A DNA stretch of 64,000 nucleotides, taken from assembly GCA_947502645.1 (NCBI GenBank), contig CANNAD010000002.1:620001-684000 (forward strand), read 5' to 3'. This document shows, one piece after another, positions 21,147 to 30,412 of the stretch. Position 1 is the stretch's first letter; each line of letters starts with the position of its first letter. Under the pieces are notes generated by a model, which was not told the origin of the DNA, made no database searches, and was given only the letters and a program-made list of their open reading frames with translations. Source of the stretch: an uncultured Micrococcaceae bacterium. Its GTDB lineage: Bacteria > Actinomycetota > Actinomycetes > Actinomycetales > Micrococcaceae. Made by a program: the position numbers and the translations under genes.

Positions 21147-21585
21147 CGTGACCCAACTGAGTACAGAAACGTGGGAGTCCCTGTTCCGAACACAGGTCTC
21201 CGTGATGCGACAGCTGCAGAGCGACCCGGACTTCAAACAGCTCACGATGCGGGAGTATGACGTGCTGTTCAATCTGACCCGCTGCCCCACCGGTTGGACA
21301 CGCCTGAAGGACCTCAACGAGCACCTGCTCCTGAGCCAACCCAGTCTCAGCCGTATGCTGGACCGACTGGAGGCCAGGGGCCTGGTCACACGGCGCGCCG
21401 CCGCATCAGACCATCGGGGTGTGGAACTCTCACTCACTGATGAGGGACGCGCACTGCAGCGCACCATGGGCAGGGTTCATGTCAACCGCATTCGCAGTCT
21501 GCTTGAACCCGCTCTGACGGCGGAAGAACTGCGTGAACTGCGGCGCCTTACCGACAAACTTCGGCGAAGCATCGACGGTGACTGA
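21130..21585 (+). CDS. MarR-family transcriptional regulator
   Basis: The protein is 151 aa. A winged HTH spans about residues 50-115 (LKDLNEHLLLSQPSLSRMLD recognition region; wing SDHRGVELSLTDEGR). It is translationally coupled within an operon with the flavin oxidoreductase upstream (17-nt overlap) and the SDR downstream (8-nt overlap). It is therefore likely an autoregulator responding to a substrate of these enzymes. The start could also be GTG 21148. Confidence 0.9.
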   Translation: MPQESDVTQLSTETWESLFRTQVSVMRQLQSDPDFKQLTMREYDVLFNLTRCPTGWTRLKDLNEHLLLSQPSLSRMLDRLEARGLVTRRAAASDHRGVELSLTDEGRALQRTMGRVHVNRIRSLLEPALTAEELRELRRLTDKLRRSIDGD

Positions 21586-22477
21586 GCGTTGGGAGACGGA
21601 CCCTGAACTGCCCGGCCGCCGCGTCATTGTCACTGGCGCCAATAGCGGCATAGGCCTCCAGACCGCTCTTGCCCTGGCAGGGTCCGGGGCAATCGTCACC
21701 CTGGCATGCAGAAATCCACAGCGGGCTGAATCTGCGTTACGGCTCATCGAGGACCAGACCGGAAACCGTTCCTGCCGTACCGCAGAACTGGATCTGTCCA
21801 GCTTGTCCTCGGTCCGGAACTTCGCGGACAGGACCACAGAACCCGTGGACCTCCTGATCAACAATGCCGGGGTGATGGCTCCGCCGTTGACACGTACCCG
21901 CGACGGCTTCGAGCTCCAGTTCGGCGTGAATCACCTTGCTCATTTTGCGCTGACTGGGCTGCTCATCGAACAGCTTCGTGCCGGGGTTTCGCCCAGAGTG
22001 GTGACGCTCTCCAGCGTGGCGCACAAGCGTGGGAAAATTCGCTTCGACGACCTCAACTCCGAACGGAGCTATCGTCGTTGGCGCGCCTATTCCCAGAGCA
22101 AGCTGGCGAATCTCTACTTCACGATGGAGCTGCAGCGCCGGCTACGCTCCGCCGCCCCAGACGTGATCTCGGTCGCGGCCCACCCTGGTGTGTCCGGGAC
22201 GAACCTCACCAAACGCGGCGGTCACCCCGGCGCGCTGGACCTGCTCGGCGGCGTATTTGCGGCAATTGGCCAACCAGCGGCAGCAGCGTGCCGTCCCACC
22301 CTGTATGCCGCTACGGCAGCCGGCGTCCAGGGAGGAGACTACTACGGGCCCAATGGGCCGGGAGAGCTCCGCGGAGAGCCAACGCTCGTGGCCCCAGCGC
22401 CTGCGGTCCTGGACGAATCGGTGGCAGAACGGTTGTGGCAGCGAAGCGAGGAGCTCACTGGCGTCCGCTACGGCTGA
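21578..22477 (+). CDS. Short-chain dehydrogenase/reductase (retinol dehydrogenase-like)
   Basis: The protein is 299 aa. It has the classical SDR cofactor motif TGANSGIG near residue 17, NNAG near 90, and the catalytic Tyr-Lys as YSQSKLAN near 170. It is an NADP-preferring oxidoreductase of unknown substrate. The start is GTG 21578, overlapping the end of marR; a frame opening at 21533 lies wholly inside marR. The 3' end overlaps the convergent cysteine desulfurase gene by 10 bp. Confidence 0.92.
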   Translation: MTERWETDPELPGRRVIVTGANSGIGLQTALALAGSGAIVTLACRNPQRAESALRLIEDQTGNRSCRTAELDLSSLSSVRNFADRTTEPVDLLINNAGVMAPPLTRTRDGFELQFGVNHLAHFALTGLLIEQLRAGVSPRVVTLSSVAHKRGKIRFDDLNSERSYRRWRAYSQSKLANLYFTMELQRRLRSAAPDVISVAAHPGVSGTNLTKRGGHPGALDLLGGVFAAIGQPAAAACRPTLYAATAAGVQGGDYYGPNGPGELRGEPTLVAPAPAVLDESVAERLWQRSEELTGVRYG

Positions 22478-23619
22478 CCGACCCCCAACCGCTTGACGGT
22501 GGAGACCGCCTGGCCCACGGCCTTCGCAGCAAGGGCCATCTCCTTTTCACGCATCCCTGCATCGAAAGTCAGTCTGACCGCGGTTTGCGCAACGTCACGG
22601 CTGATTCCCATGGCAGTGAGCACGGCAGAAGGCTCATCTGAGCCCGCCGCGCACGCTGAACCGCTGGAACAGACGACGCCGGAACGTTCCAGCTCCAGGA
22701 GCACGGATTCCCCGCTGGTGCCTGGAAAGCAGAACGAGGCGTGTGCAGGCAACCGCTTCGAGGCGTGCCCGGTAAGAATTGCGTCGGGCACATCGCGCAG
22801 GACGGTCGCGATGAGATGGTCCCGCAGCGCGAGCGCGTTCTCCACCGCGGATTCACGATGGGTCTCGGCCAGCTTCAGGGCGGTGGCGACGGCGACCGCG
22901 CCCGCCACGTTCTCGGTCCCGGACCGCTTTCCCCGCTGCTGTCCGCCGCCGTGGATCTGCGGCTGCAGACGTCGTCGGCCTTTCACGTACAGCAGACCGC
23001 AACCTTTTGGTGCGCCCATTTTGTGCCCGGAAATTGACATGGAGTCCACCCCGGAGGCGGCGACGTCCAGGGTTAACCAGCCAGCTGCCTGCACAGCATC
23101 GGTATGGAATGGCACCGCGTATTCCGCGCAGATGCGTGCAAGTTCGGCGATCGGCTGGATCGTGCCCACTTCGTTGTTCGCATACATGATGCTGCACAGG
23201 GTGGTCTCCGGAGTCAGCACCGCGTCCAGATCCGCCGGATTGACCAGGCCTTCCGCGTCGACGGGAAGAATGGAAACGGTGAACCCGTGGTGTTGCCGCA
23301 GGTAATCCACGCTCTCGAGCACCGACGGGTGCTCTACCGCCGACGTCACGATATGTTTGCCCGCTGGATTGGCGAGCGCCATCCCTTTGATGGCCAGGTT
23401 GTTGGCCTCCGTGCCGCCCGAGGTGAAGACCAGCTCGCCCGGCCGGCAGCCCAGCACCTGCGCCGCCGTTGTCCGGGCGTATTCCGCTGCACGGGAGGCC
23501 GACTCCCCGATCGAATGGTGGCTCGCCGGATTGCCGAAGTCGTTGGTCATCAACGGCCAGATGGCTTCCAGGATTTCCTTGCGCGGCGGCGACGTGGCGG
23601 CGGCATCGAGGTAGATCAT
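22468..23619 (-). CDS. Cysteine desulfurase (NifS/IscS family) of the NAD operon
   Basis: This PLP enzyme of 383 aa takes sulfur from cysteine for Fe-S cluster assembly. YLDAAATSPP opens the protein, the PLP lysine is in SISGHKMGAPKG (about 205), and the catalytic Cys is in SSGSACAAGSDEPS (about 327), a short class I-like active loop. It is the last gene of nrtR-nadA-nadB-nadC, overlapping nadC by ATGA. NadA needs a 4Fe-4S cluster, so a dedicated role in NadA maturation is the natural inference. Confidence 0.93.
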   Translation of the reverse strand: MIYLDAAATSPPRKEILEAIWPLMTNDFGNPASHHSIGESASRAAEYARTTAAQVLGCRPGELVFTSGGTEANNLAIKGMALANPAGKHIVTSAVEHPSVLESVDYLRQHHGFTVSILPVDAEGLVNPADLDAVLTPETTLCSIMYANNEVGTIQPIAELARICAEYAVPFHTDAVQAAGWLTLDVAASGVDSMSISGHKMGAPKGCGLLYVKGRRRLQPQIHGGGQQRGKRSGTENVAGAVAVATALKLAETHRESAVENALALRDHLIATVLRDVPDAILTGHASKRLPAHASFCFPGTSGESVLLELERSGVVCSSGSACAAGSDEPSAVLTAMGISRDVAQTAVRLTFDAGMREKEMALAAKAVGQAVSTVKRLGVGQP

Positions 23620-24497
23620 GAGGCCGCCGGGGTTTGGATCTCGATGTCCAATCCAAGGTCCAGGGCCGGCGCACTGTGCGTCAGGGCGCCCGAGGAAATG
23701 ATGTCGACGCCGGTGCGCGCGATGGCACCAACCGTCTCCAACCGCACGTTCCCGCTTGCTTCCACGTTGGCGCGGCCCGCGACGAGGGCAACGCCGCGCA
23801 CCAGCTCGTCGAGGGTGAAGTTATCAAGCATGATCGTGTCCACCCCCGCTGCAAGAACCGGTTCCACCTGGTCGAGCCGGTCCACCTCGACCTCAAAATG
23901 CACGGTGTGCGGCAGGCGGCTTCGTGCCTCGCGGAGTTTCTGGGTCAGGTCTCCGCCATTCGCGGTCAGGATCGCCAGATGATTGTCTTTGGCCATCACA
24001 GCATCGGAGAGGCTGAACCGGTGATTGCGCCCTCCCCCGCACCGGACGGCGAACCGCTCCAGTACGCGCAGCCCGGGAGTTGTCTTCCGGGTATCAACGA
24101 TGCGAACGTTGGTACCCTCCACCGCAGCAACAAATTTGCCGGTCAGCGTGGCAATTCCGCTGAGCCGCTGTGCGAGGTTCAGCGCGATCCGCTCCGCCCG
24201 CAGGATCGCGCGAGCATCCCCGGTGATGACCGCCAGCTCCGTACCGGCGGCGAACGACCCGCCGTCGCGCACCAGAAAGTCCACCTGGACATCAGGGTGA
24301 ACCAACTCCATGGACGTGCGGATCACCGCCTCACCACAGAAGATGCCCTCTTCCCGCGCCCTCAACGTGGCGGAGGCCTGCGAACCAGCCGGAATGAGTG
24401 ATTCCGACGTGATGTCGCCCCACGGGGCGTCCTCCGCGAGCGCTGATTCGATGATGCGCCGGACGCTACCGGCGTCGGGTTGCTGCAGGTGGTTCAT
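23616..24497 (-). CDS. nadC: Nicotinate-nucleotide pyrophosphorylase (carboxylating)
   Basis: NadC converts quinolinate and PRPP to nicotinate mononucleotide, CO2 and PPi, the last quinolinate-specific step of NAD synthesis. The protein is 293 aa, normal for the family. Signatures are LAQRLSGIATLTG, DTRKTTPGLR (PRPP and substrate contacts, near residue 140) and EVEVDRLDQ with IMLDN near 220. ATGA overlaps join it to nadB upstream and the cysteine desulfurase downstream. Confidence 0.97.
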   Translation of the reverse strand: MNHLQQPDAGSVRRIIESALAEDAPWGDITSESLIPAGSQASATLRAREEGIFCGEAVIRTSMELVHPDVQVDFLVRDGGSFAAGTELAVITGDARAILRAERIALNLAQRLSGIATLTGKFVAAVEGTNVRIVDTRKTTPGLRVLERFAVRCGGGRNHRFSLSDAVMAKDNHLAILTANGGDLTQKLREARSRLPHTVHFEVEVDRLDQVEPVLAAGVDTIMLDNFTLDELVRGVALVAGRANVEASGNVRLETVGAIARTGVDIISSGALTHSAPALDLGLDIEIQTPAAS

Positions 24498-26089
24498 GCG
24501 GATGTCCTCGCGTAGGGTCGGCTGGTTTCGGCGGTGTGGGTCGGTTCACCGGGTGAGTCGGTTCGGTAGTGTGCCCCGCATGAGTCCTCTCGCGCTGCGG
24601 CTGCGGCGACCAGCAGGCGGGCAGCTGTCAGCAGGTTCTCGTCTTCATGGTCCCGGACTGTTCTGGAGTCCTGAGCAAGTGCGGACCAGGCATTGAGCTG
24701 TCGGGCAGCTGTTTCGAGGCCTGCGCTGTTGCGGATGACCCCGGCGTGTTCCCACATGAGGTGCTGCAGTTCGTGGCGGTTGAACGGTGTTGTACGGCCT
24801 TCGGGCAGTTCATGCGGTCTGAGACCGGCAGGGTGCGTAGCGCTGTCAGAAGTCTCCAGCTGCTGAGCTATCAGGCCCGACGTCATGGCCTCGACAGCAC
24901 GCTCTGCGAACACGAGCCCCTCAAGCAGGGAGTTTGAGGCGAGACGGTTTGCCCCATGAACACCTGTGCAAGCGGCCTCCCCCACCGCGAAGAGTCCTTC
25001 CACGCTGGTCCGTCCGTAGAGGTCTGTTCGGACGCCGCCCATCCAGTAGTGTGCAGCCGGGACCACGGGGATCGGCTCGGTGGTCCAGTCGAACCCATGT
25101 TTGGCAGTGAGCCCGTCGAGAGTCGGGAATCTTTCGGCAAGGAACTCCGGCCGGTTCCGTCCGAGCGCTCGCGCGTCCAGGTAAACATGGCGCTCGCCGG
25201 TGCGCTGGAGGTGGCGCATGATGGACCGGGAGACGACGTCGCGCGGCGCCAGTTCAGCGTCCGGGTGGTATTCGGTCATGAAGCGTTCGCCGGCGCTGTC
25301 GAGGAGGACGGCACCTTCCCCGCGCACGGCCTCGGAGATCAGTGGATTGCCCGGTACGTCGAGCGAGGTTGGATGGAACTGGAAGAACTCGAGGTCCGCG
25401 AGCGCCGCACCGGCCCGCCAGGCGATGGCGACGCCGTCGGCCGTGGCTACCTCCGGGTTGGTGTTGCGTTCATAGAGCTGGCCTGCCCCGCCGGTGGCCA
25501 GGACGACGGCGTCGGCTGGAATGTGTTGGACAGACCCGCCCATCAGGACGGTTGCCCCGGCAATTTTTCCTGCCCGCACGACGACGTCGGTCAGGTACGC
25601 GTATTGAAGGACCGTGATACCCGGTTCTTTCAGGACGGCGTCGATCAATGCGGAAGCCAGCCCCTGTCCGGTTGCGTCGCCTCCGGAGTGCAGGATGCGC
25701 GGCGCCGAGTGGGCTGCCTCCATGGTGAGGGAGAGGCTGCCGTCCGCATCCCGGTCCAGCGGTGCACCAGATTCGAGGAGGGAACGTACGCGCGCACCGC
25801 CGTCCTGACACAACGCCTCTGCCGCTGCCGTATTCGTCCGTGACCCGCCGGCGCGAATGGTGTCCCGCGCGTGGGCCTGCCAGCTGTCCCCGGCGGAGCG
25901 CTGCCCCTGGGGCAGGACGGCTGCGATGCCGCCTTGGGCATGCCAGGTGTTGCTTTCCTGCAGGGACGATTTGGCGAGCAGGGTAATGCGGGCGGCGGGA
26001 AGCTGTCGCGCGGCGGTCAAGGCTGCGTGGAGACCCGCGATGCCGGTACCGGCGATCACCAGTGATTCCGGTTGCCTCCCCGAGGTCAT
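24494..26089 (-). CDS. nadB: L-aspartate oxidase
   Basis: This FAD enzyme oxidises L-aspartate to iminoaspartate, the first step of de novo NAD synthesis. The protein is 531 aa. The N-terminal FAD motif is VIAGTGIAGLHAALTA, with SLQESNTWHAQGGIAAVLP near residue 45, FHPTSLD and AHYWMGGVRTDLYGRTS near 345. It is coupled to nadA and nadC by 4-nt overlaps. Confidence 0.97.
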   Translation of the reverse strand: MTSGRQPESLVIAGTGIAGLHAALTAARQLPAARITLLAKSSLQESNTWHAQGGIAAVLPQGQRSAGDSWQAHARDTIRAGGSRTNTAAAEALCQDGGARVRSLLESGAPLDRDADGSLSLTMEAAHSAPRILHSGGDATGQGLASALIDAVLKEPGITVLQYAYLTDVVVRAGKIAGATVLMGGSVQHIPADAVVLATGGAGQLYERNTNPEVATADGVAIAWRAGAALADLEFFQFHPTSLDVPGNPLISEAVRGEGAVLLDSAGERFMTEYHPDAELAPRDVVSRSIMRHLQRTGERHVYLDARALGRNRPEFLAERFPTLDGLTAKHGFDWTTEPIPVVPAAHYWMGGVRTDLYGRTSVEGLFAVGEAACTGVHGANRLASNSLLEGLVFAERAVEAMTSGLIAQQLETSDSATHPAGLRPHELPEGRTTPFNRHELQHLMWEHAGVIRNSAGLETAARQLNAWSALAQDSRTVRDHEDENLLTAARLLVAAAAAREDSCGAHYRTDSPGEPTHTAETSRPYARTSA

Positions 26090-27381
26090 GGTTTTGCCGC
26101 CAACATTCTTTCAAGGGCGGTGCGGGCAGGACCTGCGACGGCGTCCGGTACCGTGATGCGGTTGAGGACTTCACCGCGGACCAGCCCTTCAAGCACCCAG
26201 GCAAGGTAACCGGGGTGGATGCGGTACATGGTGGAGCAGGGGCAGATGACGGGGTCGAGGCAGAAGATCGTGTGCTCCGGGTGCTCGGCTGCGAGCCGGT
26301 TCACCATGTTGACTTCTGTTCCGACAGCGAACGTGGTCCCGGGCTCCGCTGCCTGAATCGCCTTGCGGATGTAGTCCGTGGATCCTGACTCATCAGCGGC
26401 GTCCACCACGGGCATGGGGCACTCGGGGTGGACGATGACACGCACATCAGGGAAGTCGCGGCGTGCCTTCTCGATCTGCGCGACAGTGAAGCGTTTGTGA
26501 ACGGAGCAGAAACCGTGCCAGAGAATGACCCGTGAATCCTGCAGGCCTTCCTCGGAGTTACCGCCCAATGCCTCACGCGGGTTCCACATCGGCATCTGTT
26601 CCAGGGGGATGCCCATAGCCTTGGCTGTATTGCGGCCCAGGTGCTGGTCCGGGAAGAACAGAACCCGCTGACCCCGCTCAAACGCCCATTCAAGAACCGT
26701 AGAGGCGTTGGAGGATGTGCAGACAATTCCGCCGTGTTCGCCGCAGAATCCCTTGAGCGCTGCTGAGGAGTTCATGTACGTCACGGGGATGACCGGCACG
26801 CGGCCGTCTGCGTCAGGCTCCGTTCCGAAGACCTCTTCGAGCTGCTCCCAGCACTCGGTCACAGAATCGATGTCCGCCATATCCGCCATGGAGCAGCCGG
26901 CGGCCAGGTTGGGCAGAATGACGGCCTGATGTTCCTGGGAGAGCAGATCCGCGGTCTCAGCCATGAAGTGCACACCGCAGAAGACGATCGCTTCAGCCTC
27001 TGTCCGCTCCGTCGCAGCCCGGGCAAGCTGAAAGGAGTCACCGACGAAATCTGCGTAGCGCACCACTTCGTCCCGCTGGTAGAAGTGACCCAGCATGACA
27101 ACCCTGTTGCCCAGGGTTTCCTTCGCCGCCATGATGCGGGTGTGGAGTTCGTCCTCGCTCGCGTCCCGGTATTCCTGCGGGATGCCTCCCTGAACGGGGG
27201 CTGTGGCCGGAATGGCATCGGCCATGGAAGCTCCCGGACCGTACGACGGCGAACCGGTATCGAAATTCCACGGAGCGGACGCGAGCTCCGGGGTGCAGGT
27301 TCCGGACGAGGTCTGGTCTTCCAGATTCTGCTCGGCCTCTTCACGGGTGATCAGCTGCACGGCGGTGTTGATGCTGCTCAT
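26086..27381 (-). CDS. nadA: Quinolinate synthase
   Basis: NadA condenses iminoaspartate with dihydroxyacetone phosphate to quinolinate using an oxygen-sensitive 4Fe-4S cluster. The protein is 431 aa, the longer actinobacterial type with about 70 extra N-terminal residues. Cluster cysteines lie in FCGVHFMAE, GIVCTSSNAST and VICPCSTMYR; HPECPMPVVD is also conserved. It is second in the operon, after nrtR (ATGA overlap). Confidence 0.97.
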   Translation of the reverse strand: MSSINTAVQLITREEAEQNLEDQTSSGTCTPELASAPWNFDTGSPSYGPGASMADAIPATAPVQGGIPQEYRDASEDELHTRIMAAKETLGNRVVMLGHFYQRDEVVRYADFVGDSFQLARAATERTEAEAIVFCGVHFMAETADLLSQEHQAVILPNLAAGCSMADMADIDSVTECWEQLEEVFGTEPDADGRVPVIPVTYMNSSAALKGFCGEHGGIVCTSSNASTVLEWAFERGQRVLFFPDQHLGRNTAKAMGIPLEQMPMWNPREALGGNSEEGLQDSRVILWHGFCSVHKRFTVAQIEKARRDFPDVRVIVHPECPMPVVDAADESGSTDYIRKAIQAAEPGTTFAVGTEVNMVNRLAAEHPEHTIFCLDPVICPCSTMYRIHPGYLAWVLEGLVRGEVLNRITVPDAVAGPARTALERMLAAKP

Positions 27382-28157
27382 GGGTTGCTCCGATGTTCGC
27401 TTTCAATGGTGGAAGGATTGCAAATCCTGTCCGGTGTGACCTCTGCGGGATCATCGCCGGTATAGCGGTAAAGACGGGGAGGCCGGTGGCGGCCGCCCTG
27501 AAGAAACATGTCCGTGGGTTGTATGTCCACGGCAGCGCGTAACTGGCGGCGGAAATTCGCCGGGTCCAGCGGGCGGTTCAGAACTGCCTCGTAGACTTCG
27601 CGAACCTGCGCGAGCGTGAAGGTGGAACCCAGGAAATTGTAGGCAATGGACCCGTACTCCATTTTGTTGCGGAGCCGCCATAGCGCGTAGTTGACGATTT
27701 CGTTGTGGTCGAAGGCCAGTTCATCGAGGTCATCGGCCCGGAACCACTTCACGTTCTCGGATTCCTGCGCAAGAGCTGCCACATCGGGCTGAACGAGAGC
27801 CCAGTAGACGATGGACACCAGACGCTGCCCCGGTGAGCGGTCAAGACCACCGAACGCGTAGAGCTGCTCGAGGTAACGCGGTGACAGGGCAGTTGTTTCG
27901 GCCAGGTTCCTGGCGGCCGCATCCGACAAGGACTCATCGTGCCCCAGCGGGCCGCCGGGCAGCGCCCACATGTTCAGGTGCGGCTGGCGTACACGACGAA
28001 CCAGCGGGAGCCACAGCGTCGGCCTCCCTGAACCAGTGCTCGGGCGCAGAGCGAAAATCACCGTGGATATCGCCAATCCCGGAGAGGCCTGCTGGCGCTC
28101 TGAGACATTGGCATTGATCAGCACGGGAATCCTGTCCTGTAAGCCGGGTGAGAACAC
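27378..28157 (-). CDS. nrtR: NrtR-type Nudix transcriptional regulator of NAD synthesis
   Basis: The protein is 259 aa. It has an N-terminal Nudix fold (about 25-150) with a degenerate Nudix box (ARNLAETTAL in place of REUxEExGU), and a C-terminal winged helix (about 165-240; LAQVREVYEAVLNRPLDPAN, FRRQL). This is the NrtR architecture, where ADP-ribose relieves DNA binding. It is first gene of the nadABC operon, with a perfect palindrome 11 bp upstream of the GTG start, which fits autoregulation. A later start is possible. Confidence 0.93.
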   Translation of the reverse strand: MFSPGLQDRIPVLINANVSERQQASPGLAISTVIFALRPSTGSGRPTLWLPLVRRVRQPHLNMWALPGGPLGHDESLSDAAARNLAETTALSPRYLEQLYAFGGLDRSPGQRLVSIVYWALVQPDVAALAQESENVKWFRADDLDELAFDHNEIVNYALWRLRNKMEYGSIAYNFLGSTFTLAQVREVYEAVLNRPLDPANFRRQLRAAVDIQPTDMFLQGGRHRPPRLYRYTGDDPAEVTPDRICNPSTIESEHRSNP

Positions 28158-28168
28158 CCACTAGTAAC

Positions 28169-28181
28169 GGTCAAAATGACC
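28169..28181. promoter_or_regulatory. Probable NrtR operator
   Basis: GGTCA-AAA-TGACC is a perfect palindrome with 5-bp arms, 11 bp before the nrtR start. It resembles the GTCA...TGAC core of described NrtR sites. On the minus strand a TATGGT box with TTCGGA 18 nt upstream ends at the operator edge, so bound NrtR would block the promoter. Confidence 0.68.
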
Positions 28182-28247
28182 ATAACTCACACTGTGACAA
28201 ATTCCGAATCGACTCGCAGATGATCCGCCTCACACGGAAACGTGTTG

Positions 28248-28724
28248 CTAGGGCTCCAGACCCGCGGCAGCCCGGGTGAGCGGCAGAGTGCGCCCATCAA
28301 AGTGTGTATTCAGAACAATGACGGTCGAGGAACGCACGATCGTATCCGTAGCGATGATGGAGTCGATGACGCGCTGCAGGTCCGAGTTGGATCGAGCAGC
28401 AACCCTTGCCATCAGGTCGCTCTCACCGGAGACCGTATGAATTTCCTGGATCTCCGGAATCTTCTCCAGGGCAGCCGCAACGGCGTCGTGACCCTTGTCC
28501 TGACGTATAGCCAGCGCACAGTACGCCACCACCGTGTATCCCAAAGCCACCGGATCCACGCGGGGTCCCCAGCCAGCAATGACACCGGAGCGCTGCATGC
28601 GTTCAAGCCGGGACTGCACCGTAGCCCGCGCCACCTTCAACACGCGCGAGGCTTCAAGGACGCTCATCCGGGGGTCATCCGTGAAAAGTGTGATGATCCG
28701 AGCGTCGAGCTGGTCGATCTCCAT
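28248..28724 (-). CDS. Lrp/AsnC-family transcriptional regulator
   Basis: The protein is 158 aa from ATG 28724, placed 3 nt after a perfect AGGAGG. It has an N-terminal HTH (EIDQLDARIITLFTDDPRMS; VLEASRVLKVARATVQSRLE) and a C-terminal RAM ligand-binding domain (about 65-145). It is divergent from an amino acid permease, the classical arrangement for Lrp-type feed-forward control of amino acid uptake. The ligand is unknown. Confidence 0.94.
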   Translation of the reverse strand: MEIDQLDARIITLFTDDPRMSVLEASRVLKVARATVQSRLERMQRSGVIAGWGPRVDPVALGYTVVAYCALAIRQDKGHDAVAAALEKIPEIQEIHTVSGESDLMARVAARSNSDLQRVIDSIIATDTIVRSSTVIVLNTHFDGRTLPLTRAAAGLEP

Positions 28725-28807
28725 GTTCCTCCTCGAAAGATCCGACACCCAGAGCCTCGGATGAATCAAACTGTACAGAGTTAGGACACAATCCCTACAT
28801 CTTTTGT

Positions 28808-28903
28808 ACACACTGGCTATCGCCTGCGTCACGGTTTGCACGGACCCGGCAATCGTGATTACCGTCACAACACACAAGGCTGGTTACCAGTCATCCAGTG
28901 TGT
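28808..28903. promoter_or_regulatory. Distant inverted repeat in the lrp-permease promoter region
   Basis: ACACACTGG (28808-28816) and its exact complement CCAGTGTGT (28895-28903) are 87 bp apart centre to centre, about eight helical turns, within the 263-bp divergent region. Lrp proteins wrap or loop DNA through multiple phased sites, so paired binding sites are plausible. Confidence 0.4.
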
Positions 28904-28987
28904 GCCTGTTCAATGGAGCACGGGCGTCCTCTCTCAAGTGGTCCACCACAGACATCCCCATGCGTTCCATTCTCGAAAGTGCGGTAC

Positions 28988-30412
28988 ATGACCAACTCCC
29001 CCCTCACCCCCGCTGAAGCGACCGAAGCCGGGAAGGCATCACCGCAACCGGGCAGCAACAACACCATGAAATCGCGGCAGCTCATCATGATGGGACTCGG
29101 CAGCGCCATTGGCGCCGGGCTGTTCCTGGGAGCAGGCGTCGGCGTGCAGGCCGCAGGACCCGCCGTGCTGATCTCGTACCTCATCGCAGGTACGCTCATC
29201 ATCATCGTCATGCAGGCATTGGGGGAAATGGCCGCTGCCAACCCCAACAGCGGCGCGTTCTCCGTCTATTGCGCCAAAGCTATGGGCACAACAGCGGGCG
29301 CAACCGTCGGCTGGCTCTGGTGGGTGCAGCTGGTCATCGTCATCGCAGCGGAAGCTGTGGGAGCAGCTGGCCTGTTGGCAGGGATCTGGCCTGTCTTGCC
29401 AGCCGGAGTCATGGCGTTGATCTTCATGGTTCTCTTCACCGCGGTCAACCTGTTCGGAGTGAAAAACTTTGGTGAATTCGAGTTCTGGTTCGCCATTCTG
29501 AAAGTTGCGGCCATTGTTATATTCCTCGGTATCGGCGGAGCGCTGATTTTTGGGCTACTCCCGGAAGTCCCCTCCCCCGGCTTCTCCAATATCTTCGGCG
29601 GCGACGGTTTTGCCCCGGCAGGACTCGGCGGTATCGCAGCCGGACTACTCGTGGTGATATTTGCTTTCGGCGGCACCGAGATTGTCAGTGTCGCCGCAGC
29701 TGAAACCGAAAACCCCTCACGCAGCGTTCGCAGCGCCATCCGCACAGTAGTCTGGCGCATTCTTGTCTTCTACATCGGCTCCGTTTTGGTCATTGTCATG
29801 GTGGTCCCCTGGACTTCGGATGCGCTCAGCTCCCCGTTCGCGGCAGTCTTATCCATTGCTTCCATCCCCGGCGCAGACACAGCTATCACCCTCGTGGCCG
29901 TCGTCGCACTGCTCTCCGCGCTGAACGCGAATCTCTATGGCGCGTCGCGGATGATCTTCTCACTGTCAGAACGCAGGGAAGCTCCTCGCTTCCTGAGCCT
30001 ACGAAATCGGCTGGCCGTTCCCGTATCCGCCGTCATCGCCTCGGTCATCTTCGGATTCGTGGCCACCGGGCTTGAGCTCCTGTTCCCGGAAAAAGTGCTA
30101 CCCGTTCTCCTTAATATCGTTGGTTCCACCTGTCTGGTGGTGTGGGGGTCGGCGCTGATCGCGCAGATCATCCTTCGACGGCGTGCCGACCGCGACGGCA
30201 CAGAGCTACCCATGCGGATGGCCGCGTTCCCTGCACTGTCCTACCTCGGTGTTGCCCTCCTGACCGGGATTCTGGTCATCGGATTCCTCGCCGAGACCAC
30301 CCGGATCCAGCTGCTCTCCACCTTCGCGCTCGTAGGCGTCATTGCGGCCCTGAGCTGGATCGGCGCACGACGACGCGCCAGCGCCGATATATCCGTCGAC
30401 GCCAGACCCTAA
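28988..30412 (+). CDS. APC-family amino acid permease
   Basis: The protein is 474 aa. Twelve hydrophobic segments run from about residue 32 to 460. The first contains the family signature MGLGSAIGAGLFLGAG (substrate-binding unwound helix) and there is FAFGGTEIVSVAAAETENP near 225. It belongs to the GABA/proline/aromatic type amino acid transporters; the substrate is not determinable. ATG 28988 is chosen because earlier in-frame codons precede the promoter region. It is divergent from the Lrp regulator. Its stop overlaps the convergent LamG gene by 4 bp. Confidence 0.92.
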   Translation: MTNSPLTPAEATEAGKASPQPGSNNTMKSRQLIMMGLGSAIGAGLFLGAGVGVQAAGPAVLISYLIAGTLIIIVMQALGEMAAANPNSGAFSVYCAKAMGTTAGATVGWLWWVQLVIVIAAEAVGAAGLLAGIWPVLPAGVMALIFMVLFTAVNLFGVKNFGEFEFWFAILKVAAIVIFLGIGGALIFGLLPEVPSPGFSNIFGGDGFAPAGLGGIAAGLLVVIFAFGGTEIVSVAAAETENPSRSVRSAIRTVVWRILVFYIGSVLVIVMVVPWTSDALSSPFAAVLSIASIPGADTAITLVAVVALLSALNANLYGASRMIFSLSERREAPRFLSLRNRLAVPVSAVIASVIFGFVATGLELLFPEKVLPVLLNIVGSTCLVVWGSALIAQIILRRRADRDGTELPMRMAAFPALSYLGVALLTGILVIGFLAETTRIQLLSTFALVGVIAALSWIGARRRASADISVDARP

